Origin: Bacteroidota bacterium
GTDB lineage: Bacteria > Bacteroidota > Bacteroidia > Flavobacteriales > Flavobacteriaceae
Assembly: GCA_023437485.1 (NCBI GenBank)
Contig: JAEZGB010000150.1
Coordinates: 1-28,461, forward strand
Reading direction: 5' to 3'
DNA length: 28,461 nt
The translations under genes and the position numbers were made by a program. The notes under the pieces are model-generated. The model worked only from the letters and a program-made list of their open reading frames with translations, did not search any database and was not told where the DNA came from. Of this stretch, positions 1 to 6,452 are shown in pieces; within the stretch, counting starts at the first letter, position 1; each line of letters starts with the position of its first letter.

Positions 1-339
1 GGTATAGATCATGGCGCGGTAATCGTCGTAAACCTGGAAAAAGCCGTATTGGCCAAAAGTACTCCCGTAGAGCAACATCACCACGAAAAAGATGATACAG
101 GCGATAATCACGGCACGCAGGTAATAAAAAATGATGTAGAGCAGCGAAAGAATGACCAGAAAAATCAGGATCCGGTCAAATTGGAAATACCAGTCGAGTT
201 CAATGAAATTCTGATGGGCGATAAGGAAGATGGGAATGGCCGTCAGGATGCTTAACGCCGTGATGATTACTGAATCCCAGGGTTTCTGTAGCCGAAGCCT
301 TTGTTGTATCGCGGCAAACGTAATTTCACGGTTCTCCAT
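1..339 (-). CDS. Membrane protein of unknown function, N-terminal part (cut by window start)
   Basis: The reverse strand stays open from an ATG at 339 to the window edge, giving 113 residues beginning MENREITFAAIQQRLRLQ. After a hydrophilic N-terminus of about 22 residues come three hydrophobic stretches (about residues 24-42, 55-73 and 74-92), so this is an inner-membrane protein. I do not recognise a catalytic family from this part. Its first 14 bases overlap the end of the substrate-binding-like gene upstream (that gene's TGA lies at 328-326), which suggests one transcript and translational coupling. The rest of the protein lies outside the window, so the function cannot be assigned. Confidence 0.8.
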   Translation of the reverse strand, partial: MENREITFAAIQQRLRLQKPWDSVIITALSILTAIPIFLIAHQNFIELDWYFQFDRILIFLVILSLLYIIFYYLRAVIIACIIFFVVMLLYGSTFGQYGFFQVYDDYRAMIYT

Positions 340-1201
340 CTTTACACCTTGCGGCTGCGCATGTAAGTTGGGTAAAAGTAGCTTTTTTATGGATAAGCGA
401 AAGCTGCAAAAGATGATTTTGCACATTGTTTAACATCTCTTCCGATGCAGGTTGCGCGCTCCATTGCGTGAGCTCAAGCCAACTTTCAACATCGCCGGTC
501 TTAAGCCCCATGATTTGGGCAATAGCTCCCGCCAGGTTTGGATCGGTGCGGAAATTTGAAGTGTACCGGTTCAGTATCGCAAGCATCGTGTCCATATCGC
601 CACCGCATTGATGCACAAATTCACGACGAGCCGCCAGAACAAAGCAGGGCCAGGGAGTGGGAGAGTCGCCCAAGTGCCTGAATACCCCTTTGTCAACCAA
701 CGGCTTGGTCATGAAGCGTTCCCACATGAAATAATCGGCGCGGCCTGATGTTAGCGCCTCGATTGCTCCGTCAATGGTTTCCACAATCTCGAATTTCATC
801 GCCGAAGTATCCCATCCCATTGATGAAGCATGCACCACCGCCATCAAATGCGACCCGGATCCCATGCGGCTGATGGCAACGGTTTTTCCACGCAGGTCTT
901 CAATCGACCGATAAGGCGAACCTGCTGCAACATGGATTCCCCAAAGCAGTGGAGTGGAAACATATTCCTGCAAGATGCATGAGGGGTTTCCGTTTGCAAT
1001 GTCACGTACAATGCCCTCGGTCAGGATAACGGCCAGATCAGTTTCACCGCTTCGGAGCATATCGCACATCCGCCCGGTTCCCTGGGGCACATCGGTCCAT
1101 TGCACAAGCAGGCCCTCACGGTCAAAGGCACCGGATGCGATAAGTGATTTCCAGGGATAATTGAAGTGCTCGGGAACACCGGCCACACGGATGGTCTTCA
1201 T
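326..1201 (-). CDS. Substrate-binding-protein-like (periplasmic-binding fold, SsuA/NMT1-like) protein without signal peptide
   Basis: This 291-residue protein has the look of a type 2 periplasmic-binding-fold protein. It begins with a beta strand (KTIRVAGVPEHFNYP), then shows a ligand-site loop (SGETDLAVILTEG), an inter-lobe region (LRGKTVAISRMGSGSHLMA) and an ALTSGRADYFMWE segment, as in SsuA/THI5-type binding proteins. No signal peptide or lipoprotein box is visible, so it may act in the cytoplasm or be a non-transport relative. No ABC permease or ATPase gene is next to it. I chose ATG at 1201 rather than an in-frame ATG at 1222 because the extra codons run through a hairpin and T-tract (1204-1230). 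It overlaps the downstream membrane-protein gene by 14 bases. The ligand is unknown. Confidence 0.8.
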   Translation of the reverse strand: MKTIRVAGVPEHFNYPWKSLIASGAFDREGLLVQWTDVPQGTGRMCDMLRSGETDLAVILTEGIVRDIANGNPSCILQEYVSTPLLWGIHVAAGSPYRSIEDLRGKTVAISRMGSGSHLMAVVHASSMGWDTSAMKFEIVETIDGAIEALTSGRADYFMWERFMTKPLVDKGVFRHLGDSPTPWPCFVLAARREFVHQCGGDMDTMLAILNRYTSNFRTDPNLAGAIAQIMGLKTGDVESWLELTQWSAQPASEEMLNNVQNHLLQLSLIHKKATFTQLTCAAARCKDGEP

Positions 1202-1203
1202 TT

Positions 1204-1230
1204 GAAAAAGATAAAGAGGCAAAAAGCCTC
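1204..1230 (-). terminator. Hairpin plus T-tract just before the substrate-binding-like gene; terminator or attenuator
   Basis: On the minus strand a 5-bp stem GAGGC/GCCTC with a TTTTT loop (1230-1216) is followed by the T-rich run TTTATCTTTTTC, ending 2 bases before the ATG at 1201. It could end the nucleoside phosphorylase transcript. Its position directly after a short ORF whose stop codon touches the stem also fits an attenuator. The stem is short, so strength is uncertain. Confidence 0.45.
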
Positions 1231-1294
1231 AAAGGTTTTTGCGCTGCGCTTCACACAATTTGTGAAAATTGTATCTTAAGTACGGGACAGCCAT
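1229..1294 (-). CDS. Possible 21-codon leader peptide or small protein
   Basis: A short minus-strand ORF starts at ATG 1294-1292 and stops at TGA 1231-1229. It encodes 21 residues starting MAVPYLRYNF and ending LCEAQRKNL. A purine-rich AAGAGGAGA lies about five bases before the ATG. That is a strong Shine-Dalgarno sequence, unusual for Bacteroidota, and it is the main reason to take so short an ORF seriously. The stop codon overlaps the first bases of the hairpin at 1230-1216, and the substrate-binding-like gene begins 28 bases further on. This is the geometry of a leader peptide controlling an attenuator. There is a single Cys and no run of one amino acid. It could be chance, and comparison with relatives is needed. 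Confidence 0.35.
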   Translation of the reverse strand: MAVPYLRYNFHKLCEAQRKNL

Positions 1295-1378
1295 CGGCTC
1301 TCCTCTTAAGTTCAAATGCCTCGGGTTGATAACCTAAGATTGCAGCTTTATAAAGTTAGTGGTTTTTCTCCGGAAAAA

Positions 1379-2251
1379 TTACGGTCTTTCGGCCAATCTA
1401 TCCAGGGTAAACGCAATCAGCTCATCCACAGCCTTGTATGGGTCATCGCTAAAAGTTCCGTTAGCCCTGTTGGCAATGATCGCGTTGAGCGAAAGCGCGT
1501 GGTGGCCAAGGAGTTTCGCCAAACCGTATATCGCGCCGGTTTCCATTTCGAGGTTCGTGATACGGTAATCGCCGAATTTGAAACTGTCCATCTTCCCGTT
1601 TAGTTCCGGATCGCTGATTTCCAGCCTTAGCACGCGGCCCTGCGGACCGTAAAACCCACCGGCCGTCCCGGTTATCCCAAAATGCATGCGATCGGTGAGA
1701 ATCCGGTCAAAAAGCTGCTGTGAACACGAGATACAGTAAGGCCTTCCCTTGAGCATATCCCACGAAGTGTGCGCAATAAAAGCTTCTTCTATTTCTTTAT
1801 CGCTGATCTCATCAATGCGGTAGGAGCGGAGCATGTTGTCCAATCCAAGCCCGTGCGAAGACATCACAAACGAATCGACCGGAATATCGGCCTGCAGCGA
1901 TCCGGAGGTCCCGATCCTGACAATGTTTAACGAGGTGAGTTCCTCCTTAGGCTGACGTGTTTTAAGGTCGATGTTCACCAGCGCATCGAGCTCGTTCATC
2001 ACAATGTCAATGTTGTCGGGCCCGATCCCCGTGGACATCACCGTAAGGCGCTTGCCTTTGTAGGTGCCGGTCTGGGTCTTGAATTCGCGCTTTTGAGTTG
2101 AGAATTCGATATCGTCAAAAAATTGGGTAATTTTTTCAACACGGTTCTGGTCACCCACAAAAATGATCTCATTGGCGATATGCTCAGGCAGCAGGTTCAG
2201 GTGGTAAACGCTGCCGTCGGGGTTAAGGATGAGTTCGGATGATTTGATCAT
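1379..2251 (-). CDS. Nucleoside phosphorylase (PNP/UDP family, uridine phosphorylase-like)
   Basis: This 290-residue protein belongs to the PNP_UDP_1 family, which cleaves nucleosides with phosphate to give the free base and (deoxy)ribose 1-phosphate for cytoplasmic salvage. Supporting features are the N-terminal strand region with IIFVGDQNRVEKI, the phosphate/nucleoside loop NIVRIGTSGSLQADIPV in mid-protein, and the C-terminal substrate signature NLEMETGAIYGLAKLLGHHAL followed by a conserved NRANGTF stretch. Met and Glu of the METGA segment are the usual ribose contacts. Length is close to that of flavobacterial homologues and slightly more than Escherichia coli Udp (about 253). Base preference (uridine or purine) cannot be read safely. 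The gene stands alone, with 438 bases upstream without a gene. Confidence 0.9.
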   Translation of the reverse strand: MIKSSELILNPDGSVYHLNLLPEHIANEIIFVGDQNRVEKITQFFDDIEFSTQKREFKTQTGTYKGKRLTVMSTGIGPDNIDIVMNELDALVNIDLKTRQPKEELTSLNIVRIGTSGSLQADIPVDSFVMSSHGLGLDNMLRSYRIDEISDKEIEEAFIAHTSWDMLKGRPYCISCSQQLFDRILTDRMHFGITGTAGGFYGPQGRVLRLEISDPELNGKMDSFKFGDYRITNLEMETGAIYGLAKLLGHHALSLNAIIANRANGTFSDDPYKAVDELIAFTLDRLAERP

Positions 2252-2323
2252 AGTTAGGTACTGATTACTATACTGATGTTTTCAATTTCTTTGAGCATTT
2301 TGTCGATTGTCGAACGTCGAATG

Positions 2324-2495
2324 TCGAACTAAGCTTTAAAGAAACGAATAGTTTTAAAGTTGGCAAATTACGACTTTGTCGAATGTCAAATGAAGGTAAA
2401 ATTAGGTTTTTAAATTTTTTGATATCGGATTCTTAGGAGGCTTGTTCGTCGTTCGTCGTTCGTCTTTGAAATTGCTATCCGCCGACTCGCTTCAC
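2324..2495. repeat. Repeat copy A of a duplicated intergenic element (carries a SUI1-gene tail)
   Basis: This roughly 172-bp segment matches 2518-2710 along its whole length. A 42-bp stretch (2331-2372) is identical to 2525-2566. The copies then differ by substitutions and by the number of 7-bp units. Copy A contains GTCGAAT GTCAAAT (2378-2391), an AAGGTAAAATTAGGT core, then three GTTCGTC units (2444-2464). It ends with a second, diverged copy of the last codons of the SUI1 gene. The rest of the gene-free stretch 2252-2689 holds copy B and about 70 unremarkable bases next to the phosphorylase start. Confidence 0.85.
2475..2495 (-). pseudogene. Duplicated fragment of the SUI1 gene 3' end (six codons plus stop)
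   Basis: Read on the minus strand these 21 bases encode VKRVGG followed by TAG, exactly the C-terminus and stop codon of the SUI1-family gene at 2690-2710. Three synonymous changes separate the two copies, and no upstream coding sequence accompanies the fragment. It marks where the duplicated segment began inside the gene. Confidence 0.75.
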
Positions 2496-2517
2496 ATCGA
2501 ATATCGAATGTCCAGTA

Positions 2518-2710
2518 TCGAACGAAGCTTTAAAGAAACGAATAGTTTTAAAGTTGGCAAATTACGTCTTTGTCGAATGACGAATGTCAAATGTCAAATG
2601 AAGGTAAAATTAGGTATTTAATTTTTTGATATCTGATTCTTAGGACGCTCGTTCGTCATTCGTCATTCGACATTCGACATTTGAAGGCGCTATCCACCAA
2701 CCCGCTTCAC
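2518..2710. repeat. Repeat copy B, overlapping the 3' end of the SUI1 gene
   Basis: This is the partner of 2324-2495. Its left arm holds heptamers GTCGAAT, GACGAAT and two GTCAAAT (2572-2599). Its right arm holds GTTCGTC, ATTCGTC, two ATTCGAC and ATTTGAA (2651-2685). The two arms are approximately reverse complements around a loop of about 50 bases, so a transcript running out of the SUI1 gene could fold into a long imperfect stem-loop. The right edge lies inside the SUI1 coding region. Confidence 0.85.
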
Positions 2711-3040
2711 CTGATACCCTTCAGCCTTCAGTATCTCCATCACCTTATCTCTAAAATTCCCCTGTATGATGATCTCGCCGTCCTTGGCCGAACCGCCCAC
2801 GCCGCACTTGGTCTTAAGCATCTTGCCCAGCGTCTTCAAATCGTCGTCCGAACCCTGGAAGCCCACAATCACGGTCGCGATTTTGCCGCCCCGGTTCTTC
2901 TTGTCAAGGTGAGCCTCGAGCCGTTGTTTTCCGGGAGGCAGCGTTTCGGTAGATTCGTCATTGCCACCAAGGTCAAAATCCCTGTTGGTGGAAAATACAA
3001 ACCCGCCCAGGTCATCAAGGCTGTTTAGTTTCTTTGCCAT
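2690..3040 (-). CDS. SUI1-family translation initiation factor (YciH-like)
   Basis: This 116-residue protein is a bacterial SUI1/eIF1-like (YciH) factor, thought to act on the small ribosomal subunit during initiation. The N-terminal 40 residues are a polar extension (MAKKLNSLDDLGGFVFSTN). The SUI1 fold follows, with LEAHLDKKNRGGKIATVIVGFQG, then LKTLGKMLKTKCGVGGSAKDGEI and IIIQGNFRDKVMEILKAEGYQVKRVGG-type elements. The CGVGGS-KDGEI-IQG core is the family hallmark. Length is typical. The 2OG oxygenase gene lies upstream on the same strand but a terminator-like hairpin (3045-3079) separates them. Its last six codons are duplicated 215 bases downstream, in copy A of the repeat. Confidence 0.93.
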   Translation of the reverse strand: MAKKLNSLDDLGGFVFSTNRDFDLGGNDESTETLPPGKQRLEAHLDKKNRGGKIATVIVGFQGSDDDLKTLGKMLKTKCGVGGSAKDGEIIIQGNFRDKVMEILKAEGYQVKRVGG

Positions 3041-3044
3041 TTCT

Positions 3045-3079
3045 AAAATTAAAAAGACACCGATTTTTACACCGGTGCC
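3045..3079 (-). terminator. Rho-independent terminator after the 2OG oxygenase gene
   Basis: On the minus strand GGCACCG (3079-3073) pairs with CGGTGTC (3062-3056), a 7-bp stem with one G-U pair. TTTTTAATTTT follows. It lies 25 bases past the oxygenase stop and 5 bases before the SUI1 start codon. Confidence 0.75.
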
Positions 3080-3103
3080 TCTTTTCCAAATCTATAGTTT
3101 CAA

Positions 3104-4057
3104 TTATTTCTTGATCAGGCCAAGGTCAACAAGGCGCTCGTGCAGGAACTCGCCGGCCGTGATGTCGTCATACTGCTTGGGGTGGTCTTTGTCGATGCAA
3201 TTCTCCAAACAATTCAGCGGCATATCGCTGATGGGATGCATGAAAAACGGAATCGAATACCTGGAAGTTCCCCAAAGCTCACGCGGCGGGTTCACCACCT
3301 GGTGGATCGTCGATTTCAGGCGGTTATTGGTGTGGCGGGAAAGCATGTCGCCCACGTTAATCACCAGTTCGTCCGGCTCGGCAATGGCGTCAATCCATTC
3401 GCCGTCGTGGTTCATCACCTGAAGGCCTTTCCCTTGCGCGCCCATCAAAAGCGTAATCAGGTTGATGTCGCCATGTGCTGCGGCACGTACGGCGCCGTCG
3501 GCAGGTTCGTCGGTGATGGGAGGGTAGTGGATCGGCCGAAGGATGCTGTTGCCGTTCTTGACGTAATCGTCAAAATAATTCTCGTCCAGCCCAAGGAAAA
3601 GCGCCAGTGCGCGCAACACGTAAACGCCGGTTTTCTCCAGCATCTTGTATGCCTCGCGGCCCACTTCGTTGAATTTCGGCAGTTCATCCACCGTTACATT
3701 CGCCGGATATTCGGCCTCAAGCGCGGGATCGTTTTCCACGTACTGGCCAAAATGCCAGAATTCCTTTAAATCGCCCGCCGAGCGCCCCTTGGCATGCTCC
3801 TTCCCAAAGGAAACATAGCCACGCTGCCCGCCAATTCCGGGAATCTCGTATTTTTTCTTGGTCTCCAGCGGCAGGCTAAAAAAGTTCCTTACCTCCGCAT
3901 AAAGCGTATCCACAAGTTGGTCATCCAAAAAATGACCTTTCAATGCCACGAAACCTATGTCTTCGTAGGCCTTTCCGATTTCATTTACAAATTTTTGTTT
4001 ACGTTCCGGGTCACCCGAAAGGAAATCACGCAAGTCAACACTGGGAATGTTCTGCAT
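3104..4057 (-). CDS. 2-oxoglutarate/Fe(II) oxygenase of the isopenicillin N synthase family
   Basis: This 317-residue protein has the standard two-part layout of the family. The N-terminal DIOX_N region (residues 1-120) includes VALKGHFLDDQLVDTLYAEVRNFFSLP-like sequence and GQRGYVSFGKEHAKG. The C-terminal double-stranded beta-helix follows. The iron triad is visible as H195-x-D197 (AAHGDINLITLL) and H252 (STIHQVV). The 2-oxoglutarate-binding R266-x-S268 (TSRYSIPFF) is intact, so the enzyme should be active. The substrate is not predictable: such proteins occur widely in flavobacteria outside any beta-lactam cluster, and no biosynthetic neighbours are seen here. A possible -7 element (TACATTTG) lies about 48 bases upstream. 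Confidence 0.9.
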   Translation of the reverse strand: MQNIPSVDLRDFLSGDPERKQKFVNEIGKAYEDIGFVALKGHFLDDQLVDTLYAEVRNFFSLPLETKKKYEIPGIGGQRGYVSFGKEHAKGRSAGDLKEFWHFGQYVENDPALEAEYPANVTVDELPKFNEVGREAYKMLEKTGVYVLRALALFLGLDENYFDDYVKNGNSILRPIHYPPITDEPADGAVRAAAHGDINLITLLMGAQGKGLQVMNHDGEWIDAIAEPDELVINVGDMLSRHTNNRLKSTIHQVVNPPRELWGTSRYSIPFFMHPISDMPLNCLENCIDKDHPKQYDDITAGEFLHERLVDLGLIKK

Positions 4058-4104
4058 AAAAATAGTTTTGTTAATAACCTGAAAGTGCTCAGGCCTTGCA
4101 AATA

Positions 4105-4112
4105 CAAATGTA
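4105..4112 (-). promoter_or_regulatory. Possible Bacteroidota -7 element for the oxygenase gene
   Basis: TACATTTG on the minus strand matches the TAnnTTTG consensus and sits 48 bases before the ATG at 4057. No TTG lies at the right distance upstream, so this is weak. Confidence 0.3.
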
Positions 4113-4155
4113 TATAATAAAAAAGGATTGGATTTTTAAAAGTTATCAACAATAG

Positions 4156-4291
4156 GACCGCCTCTGATCGCCGGGTTCAGGGCAGACAATTCCGGCTCTC
4201 CGCTATATCTTTTACGCCGCCTTCGGCCGGCAAAAGGATGTGCTTCGCCAATTCGGCCTCTGGCCTCGGGTCGCTGCGATCCGGGCTGCAC
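4156..4291. repeat. GC-rich intergenic palindromic segment
   Basis: Between the oxygenase and E1 genes (4058-4357) a GC-rich block contrasts with AT-rich flanks. Its centre is an imperfect inverted repeat at 4209-4236: CTTTT pairs with AAAAG, GCC with GGC, then GCC-TTC-GGC at the tip, with small bulges. No protein-coding frame or tRNA fold is visible. The layout resembles dispersed palindromic intergenic elements of flavobacterial genomes, but only one copy is present here, so its repeat status is inferred. Confidence 0.4.
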
Positions 4292-4302
4292 ATCAGTCTA
4301 AA

Positions 4303-4336
4303 TTTTGTCATTGGATGTTAAATTTTCTTACTTTTG
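4303..4336 (+). promoter_or_regulatory. Bacteroidota-type promoter for the E1 dehydrogenase gene
   Basis: TTTTG at 4303-4307 and TACTTTTG at 4329-4336 match the -33 (TTTG) and -7 (TAnnTTTG) elements with a 21-nt spacer. Transcription would begin near 4341, leaving a leader of about 15 bases before the ATG at 4358. This rules out the in-frame TTG at 4334, which lies inside the -7 element. Confidence 0.6.
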
Positions 4337-4357
4337 ACGGCACTAACGCCCACCATA

Positions 4358-6334
4358 ATGAATTTTGAAAGACGAGGACTTTCGGACGAAAAATTGCTCG
4401 AACTCTATAAACGGTTGCTCAAGCCACGGCTGATCGAAGAGAAAATGCTCATCCTGATCCGTCAGGGCAAGGTTTCCAAGTGGTTTTCCGGAATCGGGCA
4501 GGAGGCCATCTCGGTTGGAATCACCGCCGTCCTCGAAAAAGACGAATACATCCTTCCCATGCACCGCAACCTGGGAGTTTTCACCGGCCGCGACATTCCG
4601 CTCAGCCGGCTGTTTGCGCAGTGGCAGGGCAAAGCCTCCGGGTTTACCAAGGGCCGCGACCGTTCGTTCCACTTCGGGACACAGGAATTCAAGATTATTG
4701 GAATGATTTCGCATCTCGGGCCGCAACTCGGTGTCGCCGACGGGATCGCCCTGGCCAATAAATTAAAGAAGAACGGCAAGGTGACCGCGGTTTTTACCGG
4801 TGAGGGCGCCACCAGCGAGGGCGACTTCCATGAGGCGCTCAACATTGCCTCGGTTTGGGACCTGCCCGTGCTTTTTGTGATCGAAAACAACGGCTACGGC
4901 CTTTCGACCCCCACCAATGAACAATACCGCTGCGAAAACCTGGCCGACAAGGGCGTGGGTTATGGCATGGAAGCTCACGTACTGGATGGCAACAACATCC
5001 TTGAAGTTTACAGTGAAGTTTCCAATATTGTCGATTCAGTGCGCGAGAATCCCCGCCCGGTGCTCATTGAATTCAAGACCTTCCGCATGCGCGGCCATGA
5101 AGAGGCCAGCGGGACCAAGTATGTTCCGCAGGAACTCATGGATATGTGGGCCGAGAAAGACCCTGTGGACAACTTCAGGCGCTTCCTGCTCAAAGAGGGT
5201 GTGCTGGACCCCAAGCAGGACGAGGAGTGGCGAAACATCATCAAGACCGAAATTGACCAGCACCTGGCCATTGCCAACGCCGAGCCTGAGATAGTGGCCA
5301 GTTTGGAACAGGAGGTGGGCGATGTTTACAAACCCTATGAATTCGAACACTTCGAACCTAAATCTCAGGTGCAGAACATCCGCTTTATTGACGCGGTATC
5401 CAATGCATTACGCGAATCGATGCAGCGTCATGACAACCTGGTCATCATGGGCCAGGACATTGCCGAATACGGCGGGGCCTTCAAGATCACCGATGGTTTT
5501 GTCAAAGAATTCGGCAAGGAGCGCGTCATCAATACCCCAATATGTGAATCGGCTGTGGTTTCGGCGGGAATGGGTCTTTCAATAAACGGTTATAAGGCCA
5601 TTGTTGAGATGCAGTTTGCCGATTTTGTCTCCACTGGCTTTAATCCCATTGTCAATTACCTGGCAAAAGTGCATTACCGTTGGAATGAACACGCCGATGT
5701 GGTGGTGCGGATGCCCTGTGGTGGCGGGACCCAGGCCGGGCCTTTCCATTCCCAGACCAATGAGGCCTGGTTTACCAAAACTCCGGGGTTAAAGGTGGTT
5801 TATCCCGCATTTCCGTATGATGCGAAAGGGCTTTTGAACGCTTCGATCAATGATCCGAACCCTGTCATGTATTTTGAACACAAACTCTTGTACCGAAGTA
5901 TTTACCAGGACGTGCCATCGGACTATTACACCATTGAACTCGGCAAGGCAAAATTGCTTCGCCAAGGAAAGGATGTCACCATCATCGCTTTTGGCGCCTC
6001 GGTGCACTGGGCATTGGAAACACTGGACCTGAATCCGGAAATTTCGGCCGATTTGATCGATCTTCGGACATTGCAGCCATTGGACAAGGAAACGGTTTAC
6101 GCATCGGTCAAAAAGACCAGCAAATGCATCATTGTACAGGAAGATTCAATGTTTGGCGGAATTGCCAGCGATATTTCGGCGATGATCATGGAAGATTGTT
6201 TCGAGTATCTCGACGGCCCGGTCAAACGCGTTGCAAGCCTGGACACCCCGATTCCATTTACCAAAGCTCTTGAAGACCAGTATCTGGCAAAAGGAAGGTT
6301 TCAGCAGGCTCTTGAACAGTTGCTGGCTTATTGA
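4358..6334 (+). CDS. 2-oxoacid dehydrogenase E1, fused alpha and beta subunits (2-oxoisovalerate dehydrogenase-like)
   Basis: This 658-residue protein joins the two subunits of a thiamine-diphosphate E1 into one chain. E1 decarboxylates a branched-chain (or related) 2-oxoacid and acylates the lipoyl group of E2. The alpha part (about 1-325) has the cofactor motif GEGATSEGDFHEALN near residue 148 and ENNGYGLSTP about 30 residues later, followed by RMRGHEEASGTKY. The beta part (about 340-658) has GQDIAEYGGAF, INTPICESAVVSAGMG, MQFADF and RMPCGGGTQAGPFHSQ. I chose the ATG at 4358 because the upstream TTG overlaps the promoter. Such fusions are usual in Bacteroidota. No E2 or E3 gene is in the window, so the partner genes are elsewhere. 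Branched-chain specificity is likely by similarity but not proven. Confidence 0.92.
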   Translation: MNFERRGLSDEKLLELYKRLLKPRLIEEKMLILIRQGKVSKWFSGIGQEAISVGITAVLEKDEYILPMHRNLGVFTGRDIPLSRLFAQWQGKASGFTKGRDRSFHFGTQEFKIIGMISHLGPQLGVADGIALANKLKKNGKVTAVFTGEGATSEGDFHEALNIASVWDLPVLFVIENNGYGLSTPTNEQYRCENLADKGVGYGMEAHVLDGNNILEVYSEVSNIVDSVRENPRPVLIEFKTFRMRGHEEASGTKYVPQELMDMWAEKDPVDNFRRFLLKEGVLDPKQDEEWRNIIKTEIDQHLAIANAEPEIVASLEQEVGDVYKPYEFEHFEPKSQVQNIRFIDAVSNALRESMQRHDNLVIMGQDIAEYGGAFKITDGFVKEFGKERVINTPICESAVVSAGMGLSINGYKAIVEMQFADFVSTGFNPIVNYLAKVHYRWNEHADVVVRMPCGGGTQAGPFHSQTNEAWFTKTPGLKVVYPAFPYDAKGLLNASINDPNPVMYFEHKLLYRSIYQDVPSDYYTIELGKAKLLRQGKDVTIIAFGASVHWALETLDLNPEISADLIDLRTLQPLDKETVYASVKKTSKCIIVQEDSMFGGIASDISAMIMEDCFEYLDGPVKRVASLDTPIPFTKALEDQYLAKGRFQQALEQLLAY

Positions 6335-6395
6335 TCCCTGGCCGGCAAACTACAAAGAATTTTAGGCTATAATTTTGTCAACCGAGCCCGTGTTC

Positions 6396-6415
6396 AATCA
6401 TCTCTGATTTTTTTT
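6396..6415 (+). terminator. Weak terminator-like hairpin after the E1 gene
   Basis: AATCA and TGATT form a 5-bp stem around TCTC, followed by a run of eight T. It lies 61 bases after the E1 stop. The stem is AT-rich, so termination may be partial. Confidence 0.35.
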
Positions 6416-6452
6416 ACATTTACAAAAGTTTCGGCCAACAAATCTTTATAAA

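Noticed and set aside
2260..2304. A 14-codon frame on the minus strand just before the nucleoside phosphorylase
   Set aside because: It is very short, has no Shine-Dalgarno and no associated structure; unlike the frame at 1229-1294, nothing else supports it.
2324..2710. CRISPR array in the repeat-rich gap
   Set aside because: The units are 7 bp with no spacers and no cas genes are present. The larger repeat occurs only twice.
3140..3769. Long open frame on the plus strand opposite the 2OG oxygenase gene
   Set aside because: It is the antisense of a gene with intact catalytic residues, has no recognisable domain, and its length follows from the GC-rich third codon positions of the real gene.
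3104..4057. Beta-lactam biosynthesis role for the isopenicillin N synthase-like gene
   Set aside because: The family name covers many oxygenases, and no peptide synthetase or other antibiotic gene is nearby.
4334..4357. TTG at 4334 as the start of the E1 fusion gene
   Set aside because: The codon lies inside the TACTTTTG -7 element, so it would not be in the mRNA. The ATG at 4358 fits homologues.
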